Source: Sediminicola sp037203765
GTDB lineage: Bacteria > Bacteroidota > Bacteroidia > Flavobacteriales > Flavobacteriaceae
NCBI RefSeq assembly: GCF_037203765.1
Contig: NZ_JBBCAS010000002.1
Location: 310,001 to 374,000 of the forward strand
Direction: 5' to 3'
DNA length: 64,000 bases
Numbering within the stretch: position 1 is the first letter of the stretch; every line of letters begins with the position of its first letter. This document shows, piece by piece, positions 33,356 through 41,901 of this stretch. The notes beneath the pieces are model-generated. The model saw only the letters and a program-made list of their open reading frames with translations. It was not told where the DNA came from and ran no database searches. The position numbers and the translations under genes are program-made.

Positions 33356-33826
33356 CTATTTCAATGTATACCAATCTATATTCTTTAAACCTTCTCGCCT
33401 TCCTTTGTTGATTGGACCATAGTGCTCTGCCAGATAATCTACAATAATACTTTCATTATCCCCTAGATCCCACAAGTTCTGGGTCTTTTGCATCCAACGA
33501 ATAGTAGCTATCCATCCTTCTTTGCTCATACGGTTTTGGGTGACCAATTTAGCGGAGTGGCAATTAGTGCAGTTGTTAATGACCTCTTGCATTCCGACCG
33601 CATCAACAAAACCTGTTCGCAAATGAATCCCTTTTTCTATCCTTTCCGTATCTTCCTCTATATCAAAATACTCCACCTCGTTATCAGAAGTATTGGATAA
33701 TGACAAACCGCTTTCATCATAATAATAAAAGAACACAGAAAGCAGGACCACCATCATTAAAAATCCCCTTATCAACAGTCTCTTTCGCCTTTCTTTCTTA
33801 GGGCTGTTTTTTTGTGATTCGTTCAT
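33356..33826 (-). CDS. sorB: monohaem cytochrome c, likely SorB partner of sulfite dehydrogenase
   Basis: A 156-residue protein with one N-terminal membrane anchor (about 18-37) and a periplasmic cytochrome c domain. Haem is bound at CTNCH (86-90); Met100 is the probable axial ligand. It begins 5 bases after the stop codon of the sulfite-dehydrogenase gene. In the SorAB family the cytochrome accepts electrons from the molybdenum subunit. Membrane anchoring would place the pair near the respiratory chain. Confidence 0.8.
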   Translation of the reverse strand: MNESQKNSPKKERRKRLLIRGFLMMVVLLSVFFYYYDESGLSLSNTSDNEVEYFDIEEDTERIEKGIHLRTGFVDAVGMQEVINNCTNCHSAKLVTQNRMSKEGWIATIRWMQKTQNLWDLGDNESIIVDYLAEHYGPINKGRREGLKNIDWYTLK

Positions 33827-33831
33827 TTTGT

Positions 33832-35052
33832 TTATAATACTTTGACCGCTATTCTATGACAGGCATTATTTAAATATCCCTTTGGATTCCAACCTGGAAC
33901 CAACATTGGCTGTGCCGTTCCACGGCTATCCATTGCTTTTGCCCACACCTCATAATATCCTTTTTTTGGAAATAGGATCCCCGCAGAAAAATGCTGCCAT
34001 GCCAATCGGTTTGCAGGACTTTGGAGCTGACAGTTTCTCCATGTAGCGCCAAAATCAATGGAGTACATCACTTTGGCCACCTCCAATTCTCCGGCCCAAG
34101 CGTGTCCTCTTATGTTTAATTTGGTACCCAAGTTTAACATGGCTCCCGATTTTGGGAAGGTAATGAGTGATTTTACAGGCATGGATTCTATAATAACCAT
34201 ATCGGATTCTTTAACAACTTCACCAGGAGCTACAGGATTCCTGGGCACCCGATAGGAAGATCCCGTCATTTTTTCACCGTCGTGCTCTTTGTTCCGTACG
34301 CTGATTCTATTGATCCATTTTCCAGAAACAGAAGCTGGCCAGCCCCCTGCTACCAATCGCAATGGATATCCGTGTGCTAGAGGTATCTCCTTTCCGTTCA
34401 TCTGAAATGCCAACAGCGTTTCATCCATTAAGGCCTTGTACATGGGCACACCCCTAGAAATAGGCTCTTTTTTTGGGTCTCTGGTCAGGTGAAGATCCGT
34501 TCCGTGGTAACCTATATAAATAGCATCTTCTTTAATTCCTACATCCGCCAACACGTCCTTTAACCTTATACCGGTCCAGCTGGCACATGAAACTGCTCCT
34601 ATGGTCCATTGGTTGCCCTTTGCCGGCGGATCAAATTCACTTCGTCCATTACCTCCACATTCAAGGGTCAATTGATAGGTATACCTTTTAAACTTTGTTT
34701 TGAGTTCGGCCAAACTATAGGTTTTGTTTTGTTTTACCGATTCCCCATCAATAGTAAGGCTCCAGTTTTGCACATCTATTTTTTCAGGAATCAATCCGTT
34801 ATTCCTGATGAACATGGATTTATTGGGAGTTATCTTGTCATCCAATAAATGGGCCTTGGCCTCCATATTCCAAGGCTTGTCATTTAAGACTACCATTTCG
34901 CCATCCTTGGAGAACATTTTAAAAGGATCATTCTCCTGTAAGGCAATGGGTAAGTAATCCATAGGAATAGAAGCTCCAAACACTATTTCAGATCCTATGA
35001 TACCGGACATGGTTCCCAGGGCCACCTTACCTAAAAAATTTCTTCTCTTCAT
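33832..35052 (-). CDS. sorA: sulfite dehydrogenase-like molybdoenzyme subunit
   Basis: A 406-residue sulfite oxidase family enzyme that oxidises sulfite to sulfate with a molybdenum cofactor. It starts with a Tat signal (MKRRNFLGKVALGTMSG), so it is exported folded. The molybdenum-ligand Cys132 is in TLECGGNGRSEF. A C-terminal dimerisation (Mo-co dimer) domain contains HAWAGELEVAKVMYS-like strands. An ATG 20 codons upstream would mask the twin-arginine motif and is rejected. The neighbouring cytochrome supports the SorAB assignment; sulfite as substrate is inferred. Confidence 0.85.
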   Translation of the reverse strand: MKRRNFLGKVALGTMSGIIGSEIVFGASIPMDYLPIALQENDPFKMFSKDGEMVVLNDKPWNMEAKAHLLDDKITPNKSMFIRNNGLIPEKIDVQNWSLTIDGESVKQNKTYSLAELKTKFKRYTYQLTLECGGNGRSEFDPPAKGNQWTIGAVSCASWTGIRLKDVLADVGIKEDAIYIGYHGTDLHLTRDPKKEPISRGVPMYKALMDETLLAFQMNGKEIPLAHGYPLRLVAGGWPASVSGKWINRISVRNKEHDGEKMTGSSYRVPRNPVAPGEVVKESDMVIIESMPVKSLITFPKSGAMLNLGTKLNIRGHAWAGELEVAKVMYSIDFGATWRNCQLQSPANRLAWQHFSAGILFPKKGYYEVWAKAMDSRGTAQPMLVPGWNPKGYLNNACHRIAVKVL

Positions 35053-35149
35053 AATTCTGTAAAAAGCTATTGTACTGAAGCAAAGGAATAAATTTAATGA
35101 ATTCCTAAACAAATGAACCCGGCCAATTCCCCTTCATTAACCATTCTTC

Positions 35150-35749
35150 TCAATTCTTTTGAAGTACAAGAGTTGTCATACAACGCGTATCCTGGTCATT
35201 GGTTGTTTTAATGGGTTCCAGTAGCGTTAAACTAAAATCATCCAAAATCAATTCTATAAGTTGCCTGGTCAACAAAAAGCGTTGTGTACCGTCAGGAATG
35301 GCATATATACCACTCTCCTGGTGAACGGCAATTTTCTCCAGTCCTATATTGGAGGCCATTCTAATAAAAATACTTCCAGCAACTTTTAAGATCCTGACCA
35401 TCTCAGCCAACATGCCCAAAAAATGGTTTTCATCCTTGGCAAAATGCAGTACTGCATTACATACTATATGATCAAACTCATCGTTCAAATAAGGTGTACT
35501 ATCCATTTCTGATACAGTGAACTGCATACCTAAATTTGGATATAGCTGTTTTATAAATTCAATTTGTTCCACTTCCCTATCAATAGCCCAAATATTGTAT
35601 CGATTGTAGTAAAACCAGTGGATATTTCTTCCCGTTCCACTCCCGGCATCCAATATTTTGTCATGTTGCTGATACCTACCTTTTACGATTTGGTCCAAGA
35701 GGTAAATATCCATGTTACCCAGAATTTTATTTAGATTTATGTGGTTCAT
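35150..35749 (-). CDS. SAM-dependent methyltransferase
   Basis: A 199-residue class I methyltransferase. Motif I is ILDAGSGTGRNIHWF, followed by IWAIDREVEQIEF and HIVCNAVLHFAKDENHF. The substrate is unknown. It is a stand-alone gene on the minus strand, upstream of the sor genes by about 100 bases. Confidence 0.82.
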   Translation of the reverse strand: MNHINLNKILGNMDIYLLDQIVKGRYQQHDKILDAGSGTGRNIHWFYYNRYNIWAIDREVEQIEFIKQLYPNLGMQFTVSEMDSTPYLNDEFDHIVCNAVLHFAKDENHFLGMLAEMVRILKVAGSIFIRMASNIGLEKIAVHQESGIYAIPDGTQRFLLTRQLIELILDDFSLTLLEPIKTTNDQDTRCMTTLVLQKN

Positions 35750-35780
35750 GGTGTTGATAAAGCTGCGTTAAAAGGAAATA

Positions 35781-35823
35781 AAAAAGACCCAATCTCAATT
35801 TATTGAGCAATGGGTCTTTAAAA
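35781..35823 (-). terminator. terminator after small membrane gene
   Basis: AAAGACCCA pairs with TGGGTCTTT, with an inner CTCAAT / ATTGAG stem; both ends carry A/T tracts. It follows the 99-residue membrane gene on the minus strand. Confidence 0.8.
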
Positions 35824-35839
35824 TTAAGGTTTTTAAAAA

Positions 35840-36139
35840 TTATACCTCTATGGTTTTCCGCTTTCCCGATGCTTTGATGACATAATTATAAAACCACATC
35901 AAGGTAAAGGTGGGGATAAAGTCAAGCCCTGGCACAAGTTCTTCAATAAATGAAACTACTCCCGCAGCCTGCCCAATTTTACCTTTATATAACCTAGTCA
36001 TCAGCCATGCCGAGATAGGGGCCCATATAACATCCGAGAACTCCCCTATTCCAGGAATCAAAAAAGAAACCATTCCCATGGCATCGAACAAAAGGCCAAG
36101 AAAAAGGTTTCTATATTTATGTTGATCGATATTTGACAT
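35840..36139 (-). CDS. small conserved membrane protein
   Basis: A 99-residue protein with hydrophobic stretches (about 12-30, 36-47 and 63-87) containing Pro-Gly turns (FLIPGIGEF and ELVPGLDFIP). I do not recognise a named family, though similar proteins occur in other flavobacteria. It lies 50 bases downstream of folE on the same strand and has its own terminator. Function unknown. Confidence 0.7.
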   Translation of the reverse strand: MSNIDQHKYRNLFLGLLFDAMGMVSFLIPGIGEFSDVIWAPISAWLMTRLYKGKIGQAAGVVSFIEELVPGLDFIPTFTLMWFYNYVIKASGKRKTIEV

Positions 36140-36189
36140 ACTTATAATACTGTTTATTGATTGTGTGTATCAATAAAAGTACCAAATAC

Positions 36190-36789
36190 TTATGACAATT
36201 TACTACTGATCAATTTAAGGAACTCATTTCTAGTTTCCTGTTTTTCAAATTGACCCCTAAATCCGGAAGTTGTAGTCACTGAATTCTGTTTTTGTACCCC
36301 TCTCATCATCATACACATATGGGAAGCTTCTATCACCACTGCAACTCCTTTTGGCTTTAGAGTGTTATTAAGGCACTCCAATATATCATGTGTCAAACGT
36401 TCTTGGACCTGTAGTCTTCTGGCAAATACATCAACTACGCGGGGAATTTTGCTCAGACCAACAATGTGTCCGTTGGGAATGTATGCGATATGTGCCTTTC
36501 CAAAAAATGGTAGCATATGGTGCTCACAAAGAGAATAAAGCTCAATATCCTTAATGATTACCATATCGTCGTAATCTTCCTTGAACATAGCGCCCATCAA
36601 TATTTCCTCGGCATCTTGCTTGTATCCCTGTGTTAAAAACAGCATGGCCTTGGCAGCCCTTTCAGGTGTTTTTTCCAATCCCTCACGATTGACATCCTCA
36701 CCTATTTCTTCAATGATGCGGGAGTACCTATTCCTAACTTCTGCAGTTATTTCAAAATTGTACTCTTCTAAACTTTTGTATGGCGACAT
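36190..36789 (-). CDS. folE: GTP cyclohydrolase I
   Basis: Zinc enzyme converting GTP to dihydroneopterin triphosphate, first step of folate and tetrahydrobiopterin synthesis. 199 residues with the zinc/catalytic LCEHHMLPFFGKAHIAYIP and GLSKIPRVVDVFARRLQ motifs and the C-terminal SHMCMMMRGVQKQNS. It lies 15 bases downstream of msrA, suggesting cotranscription. Confidence 0.96.
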   Translation of the reverse strand: MSPYKSLEEYNFEITAEVRNRYSRIIEEIGEDVNREGLEKTPERAAKAMLFLTQGYKQDAEEILMGAMFKEDYDDMVIIKDIELYSLCEHHMLPFFGKAHIAYIPNGHIVGLSKIPRVVDVFARRLQVQERLTHDILECLNNTLKPKGVAVVIEASHMCMMMRGVQKQNSVTTTSGFRGQFEKQETRNEFLKLISSKLS

Positions 36790-36804
36790 ATTATGTAGAT
36801 ATTA

Positions 36805-37347
36805 TTAATATAGTTTGTTGCTGTAATACTTTTCTAATTTTTTGATTTTTGGATCTATGATCACTTGGCAATATCCTTGGTTCCTATGGTCATTATAGTA
36901 GTTGATGTGTTCTTCTTCTGCAAGATAAAAAGGTTTGGCCTCTGACAATGCTGTTACTATTGGACGATCGAAAATATTATTGAGATCAAGTTCCCTGATA
37001 AACTGCTCGGCAATTAATCTCTGGTTTTCATTTTGATAAAAAATCTCACTCCTATATTGGGTACCTACATCGTTTCCCTGACGGTTTAAGGTTGTGGGAT
37101 CGTGCGTGGCAAAAAATACCTCTAATAACGTTTGATAGTCAATCTCCCCAGGATCATAAATAATCTTTATCCCTTCCGCATGTCCCGTTCGGCCGGTACA
37201 AATTTCCCTGTAGGCTGGATTTTTAATATTGCCTCCAGTATAACCCGGGATTACTTCCTTTACCCCCCTTAACCGTTGAAAAACAGCTTCGGTGCACCAG
37301 AAACATCCACCTGCCAGGATTGCGATATCGTAATTGGATTCATTCAT
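36805..37347 (-). CDS. msrA: peptide methionine (S)-S-oxide reductase
   Basis: Repairs methionine-S-sulfoxide in proteins. The catalytic GCFWCTE motif has Cys15 and Cys18; GYTGG, GHAEG and DPTTLNRQGNDVGTQYRS follow as in classic MsrA. 180 residues from the chosen start. An in-frame ATG at 37395 is rejected because a promoter box (37383-37390) overlaps it. An inverted repeat lies between promoter and start. Confidence 0.93.
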   Translation of the reverse strand: MNESNYDIAILAGGCFWCTEAVFQRLRGVKEVIPGYTGGNIKNPAYREICTGRTGHAEGIKIIYDPGEIDYQTLLEVFFATHDPTTLNRQGNDVGTQYRSEIFYQNENQRLIAEQFIRELDLNNIFDRPIVTALSEAKPFYLAEEEHINYYNDHRNQGYCQVIIDPKIKKLEKYYSNKLY

Positions 37348-37352
37348 ATTTA

Positions 37353-37379
37353 AATGTTTATCATTTTTAGATAAACGTT
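37353..37379 (-). repeat. inverted repeat in msrA leader
   Basis: Arms AATGTTTATC and GATAAACGTT (9 of 10 paired) with a 7-base loop lie between the -7 box and the msrA ATG, ending 5 bases from the start codon. It could be an operator or an RNA hairpin covering the ribosome-binding region. Confidence 0.5.
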
Positions 37380-37382
37380 GAA

Positions 37383-37415
37383 CAAATTTATTCATTTATT
37401 TCTTCTATCCCCCAA
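37383..37415 (-). promoter_or_regulatory. promoter for msrA-folE
   Basis: On the minus strand TTG (37413-37415), a 22-base spacer and TAAATTTG (37383-37390) match the consensus. Confidence 0.6.
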
Positions 37416-37588
37416 ATTAAATGATAAATCGTTCTTAATTTTTAAAACTAGTTCATCTACACCATCTCTAAGTCGTTCTTAATCCCGCTTCCTTTCCTAT
37501 ATTTAAAACATTATTGGGTATCTAACAGCAAGCCATTATTTTGTATTCTTGGGCTTTATGATTACTTTCAACCCCTCAAAATAAACTC

Positions 37589-38251
37589 ATGATCAAGGCT
37601 ACCAATATCCAAAAATATTATGGCGAACTCCAAGTGCTAAAAGGGGTTGACCTGCATATAAAAAAGGGAGAAGTTGTTTCCATCGTTGGGGCTTCGGGTG
37701 CAGGAAAAACAACCTTGTTGCAAATATTGGGCACTCTGGATAACCAGACCAATAAAAAGGACAGTGAGTTGCTTATTAATCAGACCAGTGTAACCACATT
37801 AAACGACAAGGCTTTGGCCAAATTCAGAAATGAGCACATTGGTTTTATTTTTCAATTCCATCAACTGCTTCCAGAATTTACCGCTTTGGAAAATGTGTGC
37901 ATCCCTGCTTTCATAAAAAAAACGCCTAAAGACCAAGCTGAAATAAGGGCTAAGGAATTATTGGATTTTTTGGGCCTATCCCATAGATATCACCATAAAC
38001 CAAGTGAACTGTCAGGAGGTGAACAACAACGGGTAGCTGTTGCCAGGGCCTTGGTAAACAACCCTTCCATAATCTTCGCAGATGAACCCAGTGGTAATTT
38101 GGATTCTGAGAGTGCTGACAACCTACATCAGCTTTTCTTTAAATTAAGGGAGCAGTTCGGACAAACCTTTGTCATAGTGACCCACAACGAAGAACTGGCG
38201 GAGATGGCCGATAGAAAATTGGTTATGGTAGACGGACTCATTACCACCTAG
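37589..38251 (+). CDS. lolD: ABC transporter ATP-binding protein, LolD-like
   Basis: A 220-residue ATPase subunit. Walker A GASGAGKTT, Q-loop region FIFQFHQLLPEFTALENV, signature LSGGEQQRVAVARAL and Walker B IIFADEPSGNLDSESA are all intact. Length and motif spacing fit the LolD/MacB type, involved in lipoprotein release or macrolide-type export. No LolC/E permease is adjacent; the next gene is a CPBP protease. The permease is presumably encoded elsewhere. Confidence 0.85.
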   Translation: MIKATNIQKYYGELQVLKGVDLHIKKGEVVSIVGASGAGKTTLLQILGTLDNQTNKKDSELLINQTSVTTLNDKALAKFRNEHIGFIFQFHQLLPEFTALENVCIPAFIKKTPKDQAEIRAKELLDFLGLSHRYHHKPSELSGGEQQRVAVARALVNNPSIIFADEPSGNLDSESADNLHQLFFKLREQFGQTFVIVTHNEELAEMADRKLVMVDGLITT

Positions 38252-38253
38252 GG

Positions 38254-38811
38254 ATGCTTTACAACGTTTGGAAATTTTTAAAAAATCCCAAATACCTAGA
38301 GTATAAAACTGCCCAAAGCAGGTACAAGAAAGTCATGTTCTTTTCGCTCTTGAAATGGATGCTCTTACTGGCATTCTCCATAGCAATATTCAATGGTGCA
38401 CTGGCCGAAATATTGAATTTGGAATTTGGTGAACATGCCACAGAAAAGTTATTTTCCCAATATTCAATTTGGATCATCTTTCTTTTGGTAAGTATTGCTG
38501 CCCCATGCCTTGAAGAATTCTTATTTAGGGGACCCTTGGTTTTTTTCAAGAACAGTCCTTATTTCAAACATGCCTTTTACACTTCCATCCTACTGTTCGG
38601 CTTGGTCCATATTTTTAATTTTAAAGGAGACTTAGCGCTCTTTTATTTTGCCCCATTGCTTATTGCTCCCCAGCTTATGGCAGGTGTCTTCCTTGGATAT
38701 ATTAGAGTGAAATTGGGACTTAGGTGGTCTATTCTGTTACATGCCACTTTTAATACCGTATTATTGGGACCGGTACTGATGCTCAAAATTTTAAATATCC
38801 CCTTGGAATGA
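38254..38811 (+). CDS. CPBP-family intramembrane metalloprotease
   Basis: A 185-residue integral membrane protein of the CAAX protease / bacteriocin-processing family. The conserved motifs are CLEEFLFRGPLV (EExxxR type), FGLVHIF and LRWSILLHATFN. Several helices surround them. It starts 2 bases after the LolD-like gene and overlaps the next gene by 4 bases, so the three are an operon. Substrate unknown. Confidence 0.85.
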   Translation: MLYNVWKFLKNPKYLEYKTAQSRYKKVMFFSLLKWMLLLAFSIAIFNGALAEILNLEFGEHATEKLFSQYSIWIIFLLVSIAAPCLEEFLFRGPLVFFKNSPYFKHAFYTSILLFGLVHIFNFKGDLALFYFAPLLIAPQLMAGVFLGYIRVKLGLRWSILLHATFNTVLLGPVLMLKILNIPLE

Positions 38812-39572
38812 AAAAAAGTGACCTAAAAGAATTTTTGGATGCCAAGGTAATTCAATACAACCTTCCTGAATTTTTGGAAAGTGATCCTATACAAATTCCA
38901 CATCTCTTCGATCGCAAAGAGGATATCGAAATCAGTGGATTTCTGACAGCCACGATTGCCTGGGGAAACCGAAAAAGTATTATAGCCAATGCCCATAAAT
39001 TAATGGAGCTCATGGATCACTCCCCATATGATTTTATCATGAATCATACTGAAGAAGATTTGGGAAAATTAAGGCCCTTCGTTCACAGAACTTTCAATGG
39101 TGAAGACCTGGAACATTTTGTAAAAAGCTTAAAACATATCTATCAAAACCGCGGGGGCATTGAGGGTATTTTCACTACTGGTTCGGACAAGGATACCATA
39201 CAACCTGCCATTTCTAGGTTTAAGGAAATATTCTTTGAAATTCCACATCCCAAACGAACCACCAAGCACATTTCAGATCCTTTGAAAGGGTCGGCCGCCA
39301 AACGGATCAACATGTATTTACGTTGGATGGTAAGGGACAATTCTACCGGAGTGGATTTTGGTTTATGGAAGGAAATTCCTTCGGCCATACTTTCCTGTCC
39401 GTTGGACGTACATTCGGGCAATGTTGCAAGAAAATTAGGCCTTTTAAAACGGAAACAAAACGATGCCAAGGCTTTGGCCGAGCTGGATAAAAGCCTACGG
39501 AAACTAGATCCAAATGATCCCGTAAAATATGATTTTGCACTATTTGGCCTAGGTGTTTTTGAAAAGTTTTAA
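38808..39572 (+). CDS. TIGR02757 family protein
   Basis: A 254-residue conserved cytoplasmic protein that I recognise as TIGR02757/DUF2400. Typical segments are ISGFLTATIAWGNRKSI, the KGSAAKRINMYLRWMVR block and LSCPLDVHSGNVARKLGLL, then a C-terminal DPVKYDFALFGLGVF. The middle block resembles helix-hairpin-helix DNA glycosylase folds, but no function is proven. It is third in the LolD-CPBP operon. Confidence 0.85.
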   Translation: MKKSDLKEFLDAKVIQYNLPEFLESDPIQIPHLFDRKEDIEISGFLTATIAWGNRKSIIANAHKLMELMDHSPYDFIMNHTEEDLGKLRPFVHRTFNGEDLEHFVKSLKHIYQNRGGIEGIFTTGSDKDTIQPAISRFKEIFFEIPHPKRTTKHISDPLKGSAAKRINMYLRWMVRDNSTGVDFGLWKEIPSAILSCPLDVHSGNVARKLGLLKRKQNDAKALAELDKSLRKLDPNDPVKYDFALFGLGVFEKF

Positions 39573-39749
39573 ACGAGATTGAACGATTTTGGGGTACACC
39601 TTTTATTTAATATTTGGTTGCAACAATGAGATCAGGGGAACTTCAAATCTCTTAAAATTTACGATAGTTTTAACACTTTGCCCTCCCACTGCCTGATGTC
39701 ATTCTCTAATAAATAATTAAATTTAGAGAATTCAATAATCACTAAAACT

Positions 39750-41243
39750 ATGATGAAAAAAACTACACTCTCCCTCATTGCTATTACCTTCACCTTCCTA
39801 CTCTCAATGGCCCAAGACAGAACACTGCCTATCGATACCACGGTAGTTTCACAACACAGTGTTACTGTTAACGGGACATCGTTCAGTTATACGGCAAAAA
39901 TAGGTACCCAGCCTGTTTGGGATGAAATGGGAAAACCAATAGCCGCACTCCATTACACCTATTACACCAGAAACAATGTTAAAAGTACAGAAGAAAGACC
40001 GTTGGTCATTTCATTTAATGGTGGTCCCGGTTCTGGATCTGTCTGGATGCATTTGGCCTACACAGGTCCTAGAATACTTAAAATAGATGATGAGGGGTAT
40101 CCGGTACAGCCATATGGTGTTAAGGAGAATCCTTATTCCATATTGGATGTTGCGGATATTGTTTATGTAAACCCTGCCAATACAGGCTATTCCAGGACCA
40201 TTCCTGTAAGCGGCAAAGAAGTGGATAGATCCAAGTTCTTTGGTATCAATGCCGACATCAATTATTTGGCAGAGTGGCTGAATACCTTTGTAACCCGAAA
40301 TAACAGATGGCGTTCCCCAAAATATATCATTGGCGAAAGCTATGGTGGAACCCGCGTAGCAGGACTGGCCTTGGAACTACAGAACAGGCAATGGATGTAT
40401 CTCAATGGGGTAATCATGGTTTCCCCAGCGGACTATAAAGTAATACGTGTGGGCGGCCCTGTTTCAGATGCCCTGAACTTACCCTATTTTACTGCTGCCG
40501 CATGGTATCAAAAAGCCTTGGACCCTACTTTACAACAGAAAGACCTATTGGATATTTTACCGGAATCCGAAAATTATACCCTGAACACCCTTATTCCAGC
40601 CTTGGCCAAAGGTGGATTTATTTCGGATTCTGAAAAAATGGAGGTTGCAAAAAAGATGTCCTACTACTCAGGACTTACAGAGAAAGAAATATTGGAGCAC
40701 AATCTGATAATCCCCACCAGCTATTTTTGGAAAGCTTTATTAAGGGATAAGAGTGGATATACGATAGGTCGTTTGGATTCCCGATATTTGGGGCTGGACA
40801 AACAATTGGCTGGCGATTCCCCCGATTACAATTCGGAGATTACCTCATGGCTTCACTCATTTACTCCGGCCATTAATTATTACCTGCAGGAAGAATTGAA
40901 ATTCAAAACGGACATTAAATATAATATGTTCGGACCTGTGCACCCATGGGACAACAATGATGATGAGACAAGGGACAATTTAAGGCAGGCCATGGCCCAA
41001 AACCCATATTTGAAGGTAATGTTCCAGTCGGGCTACTACGACGGAGCAACTACTTACTTCAATGCCAAATATACCATGTGGCAGATAGATCCCAGTGGAC
41101 GAATGAAAGATCGTTTTAGTTTCAAGGGATACAGAAGTGGACATATGATGTACCTCAGAAAAGAGGATTTGCAGAATGCCAACAACGATATAAGGGAATT
41201 TATCCTAAATTCAGGTAGTAAGGGAACTTCTGCCAAATATTAA
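39750..41243 (+). CDS. S10-family serine carboxypeptidase
   Basis: A 497-residue secreted peptidase. A signal peptide (about 1-21, ending MAQ) is followed by SFNGGPGSGSVW, the nucleophile Ser197 in IIGESYGGTR, a late catalytic Asp in YYDGATTYFN and His in YRSGHMMYLR. Exported to periplasm or beyond, where it would trim C-terminal residues from peptides. It stands alone and ends in a strong terminator. A second Met directly follows the first. Confidence 0.9.
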   Translation: MMKKTTLSLIAITFTFLLSMAQDRTLPIDTTVVSQHSVTVNGTSFSYTAKIGTQPVWDEMGKPIAALHYTYYTRNNVKSTEERPLVISFNGGPGSGSVWMHLAYTGPRILKIDDEGYPVQPYGVKENPYSILDVADIVYVNPANTGYSRTIPVSGKEVDRSKFFGINADINYLAEWLNTFVTRNNRWRSPKYIIGESYGGTRVAGLALELQNRQWMYLNGVIMVSPADYKVIRVGGPVSDALNLPYFTAAAWYQKALDPTLQQKDLLDILPESENYTLNTLIPALAKGGFISDSEKMEVAKKMSYYSGLTEKEILEHNLIIPTSYFWKALLRDKSGYTIGRLDSRYLGLDKQLAGDSPDYNSEITSWLHSFTPAINYYLQEELKFKTDIKYNMFGPVHPWDNNDDETRDNLRQAMAQNPYLKVMFQSGYYDGATTYFNAKYTMWQIDPSGRMKDRFSFKGYRSGHMMYLRKEDLQNANNDIREFILNSGSKGTSAKY

Positions 41244-41253
41244 AACACAATTT

Positions 41254-41287
41254 GTGACAGCCCATTGATATGGGCTGTCACTTTTTT
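41254..41287 (+). terminator. terminator after S10 peptidase
   Basis: A 12-base perfect stem GTGACAGCCCAT / ATGGGCTGTCAC with a 4-base loop and a T6 tract. Confidence 0.92.
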
Positions 41288-41322
41288 AAAGCCTTGGATA
41301 CATCTTTTCAATTTTACCTGGA

Positions 41323-41718
41323 ATGCTCAAATGTACCTACACAATTCATAAAAAACCGGATCATCTTGTTATGAAAATAACTGGATCCTATCACTATCAA
41401 GACTTTATCCAGATGCCGGAGATTATATGGCATGAGTGCCAATCACAGGGAATCTTTAAGATGCTCATCAGAGGAGAAGATCTGAAAGAAACCAATGCTC
41501 CTACCATCGACCGCTTTTTTATTGGCGAAAAAATCGCAGAGGTTTTACGTTCCAAAGTTAAATTGGCCGTGGTGTGGCCACCAGACCACATGACAAAACT
41601 TACCGAGAGCGTGGCAGTGAATAGGGCCGCTTATATGCAAATGTTTGTAGAACCCAATGACGCCAAGAAGTGGTTACTGGACAAAAAAGCCATTGAACCA
41701 GGGGAATTGTTCAAATAA
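41323..41718 (+). CDS. small protein, possibly SpoIIAA/STAS-like
   Basis: A 131-residue cytoplasmic protein. The alternating strands and helices (YTIHKKPDHLVMKITGSYHY, FIQMPEIIWHEC, IFKMLIRGEDLKE, RFFIGEKIAEVLRSKVKLAV) suggest a SpoIIAA/STAS-like fold as in proteins annotated 'STAS/SEC14'. That is a pattern judgement with moderate weight. It lies between the S10 peptidase and glpD; it could be cotranscribed with the glycerol genes. Function unknown. Confidence 0.6.
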   Translation: MLKCTYTIHKKPDHLVMKITGSYHYQDFIQMPEIIWHECQSQGIFKMLIRGEDLKETNAPTIDRFFIGEKIAEVLRSKVKLAVVWPPDHMTKLTESVAVNRAAYMQMFVEPNDAKKWLLDKKAIEPGELFK

Positions 41719-41901
41719 ACTACCTTCTATACTGCCATATCCGGCATCAATGCACAGTTACAAGGATCTATTTTGGACATTTCCTTCGCCTATGGGCATT
41801 TATTACTATGATCCAAATTTTTATTGGGATCAATTGCAGCCACTTTCATTTTTTTCAATTAGATTTCAAGAGAATGATGAATCCTTTTTTTTGTCTTACT
41901 A

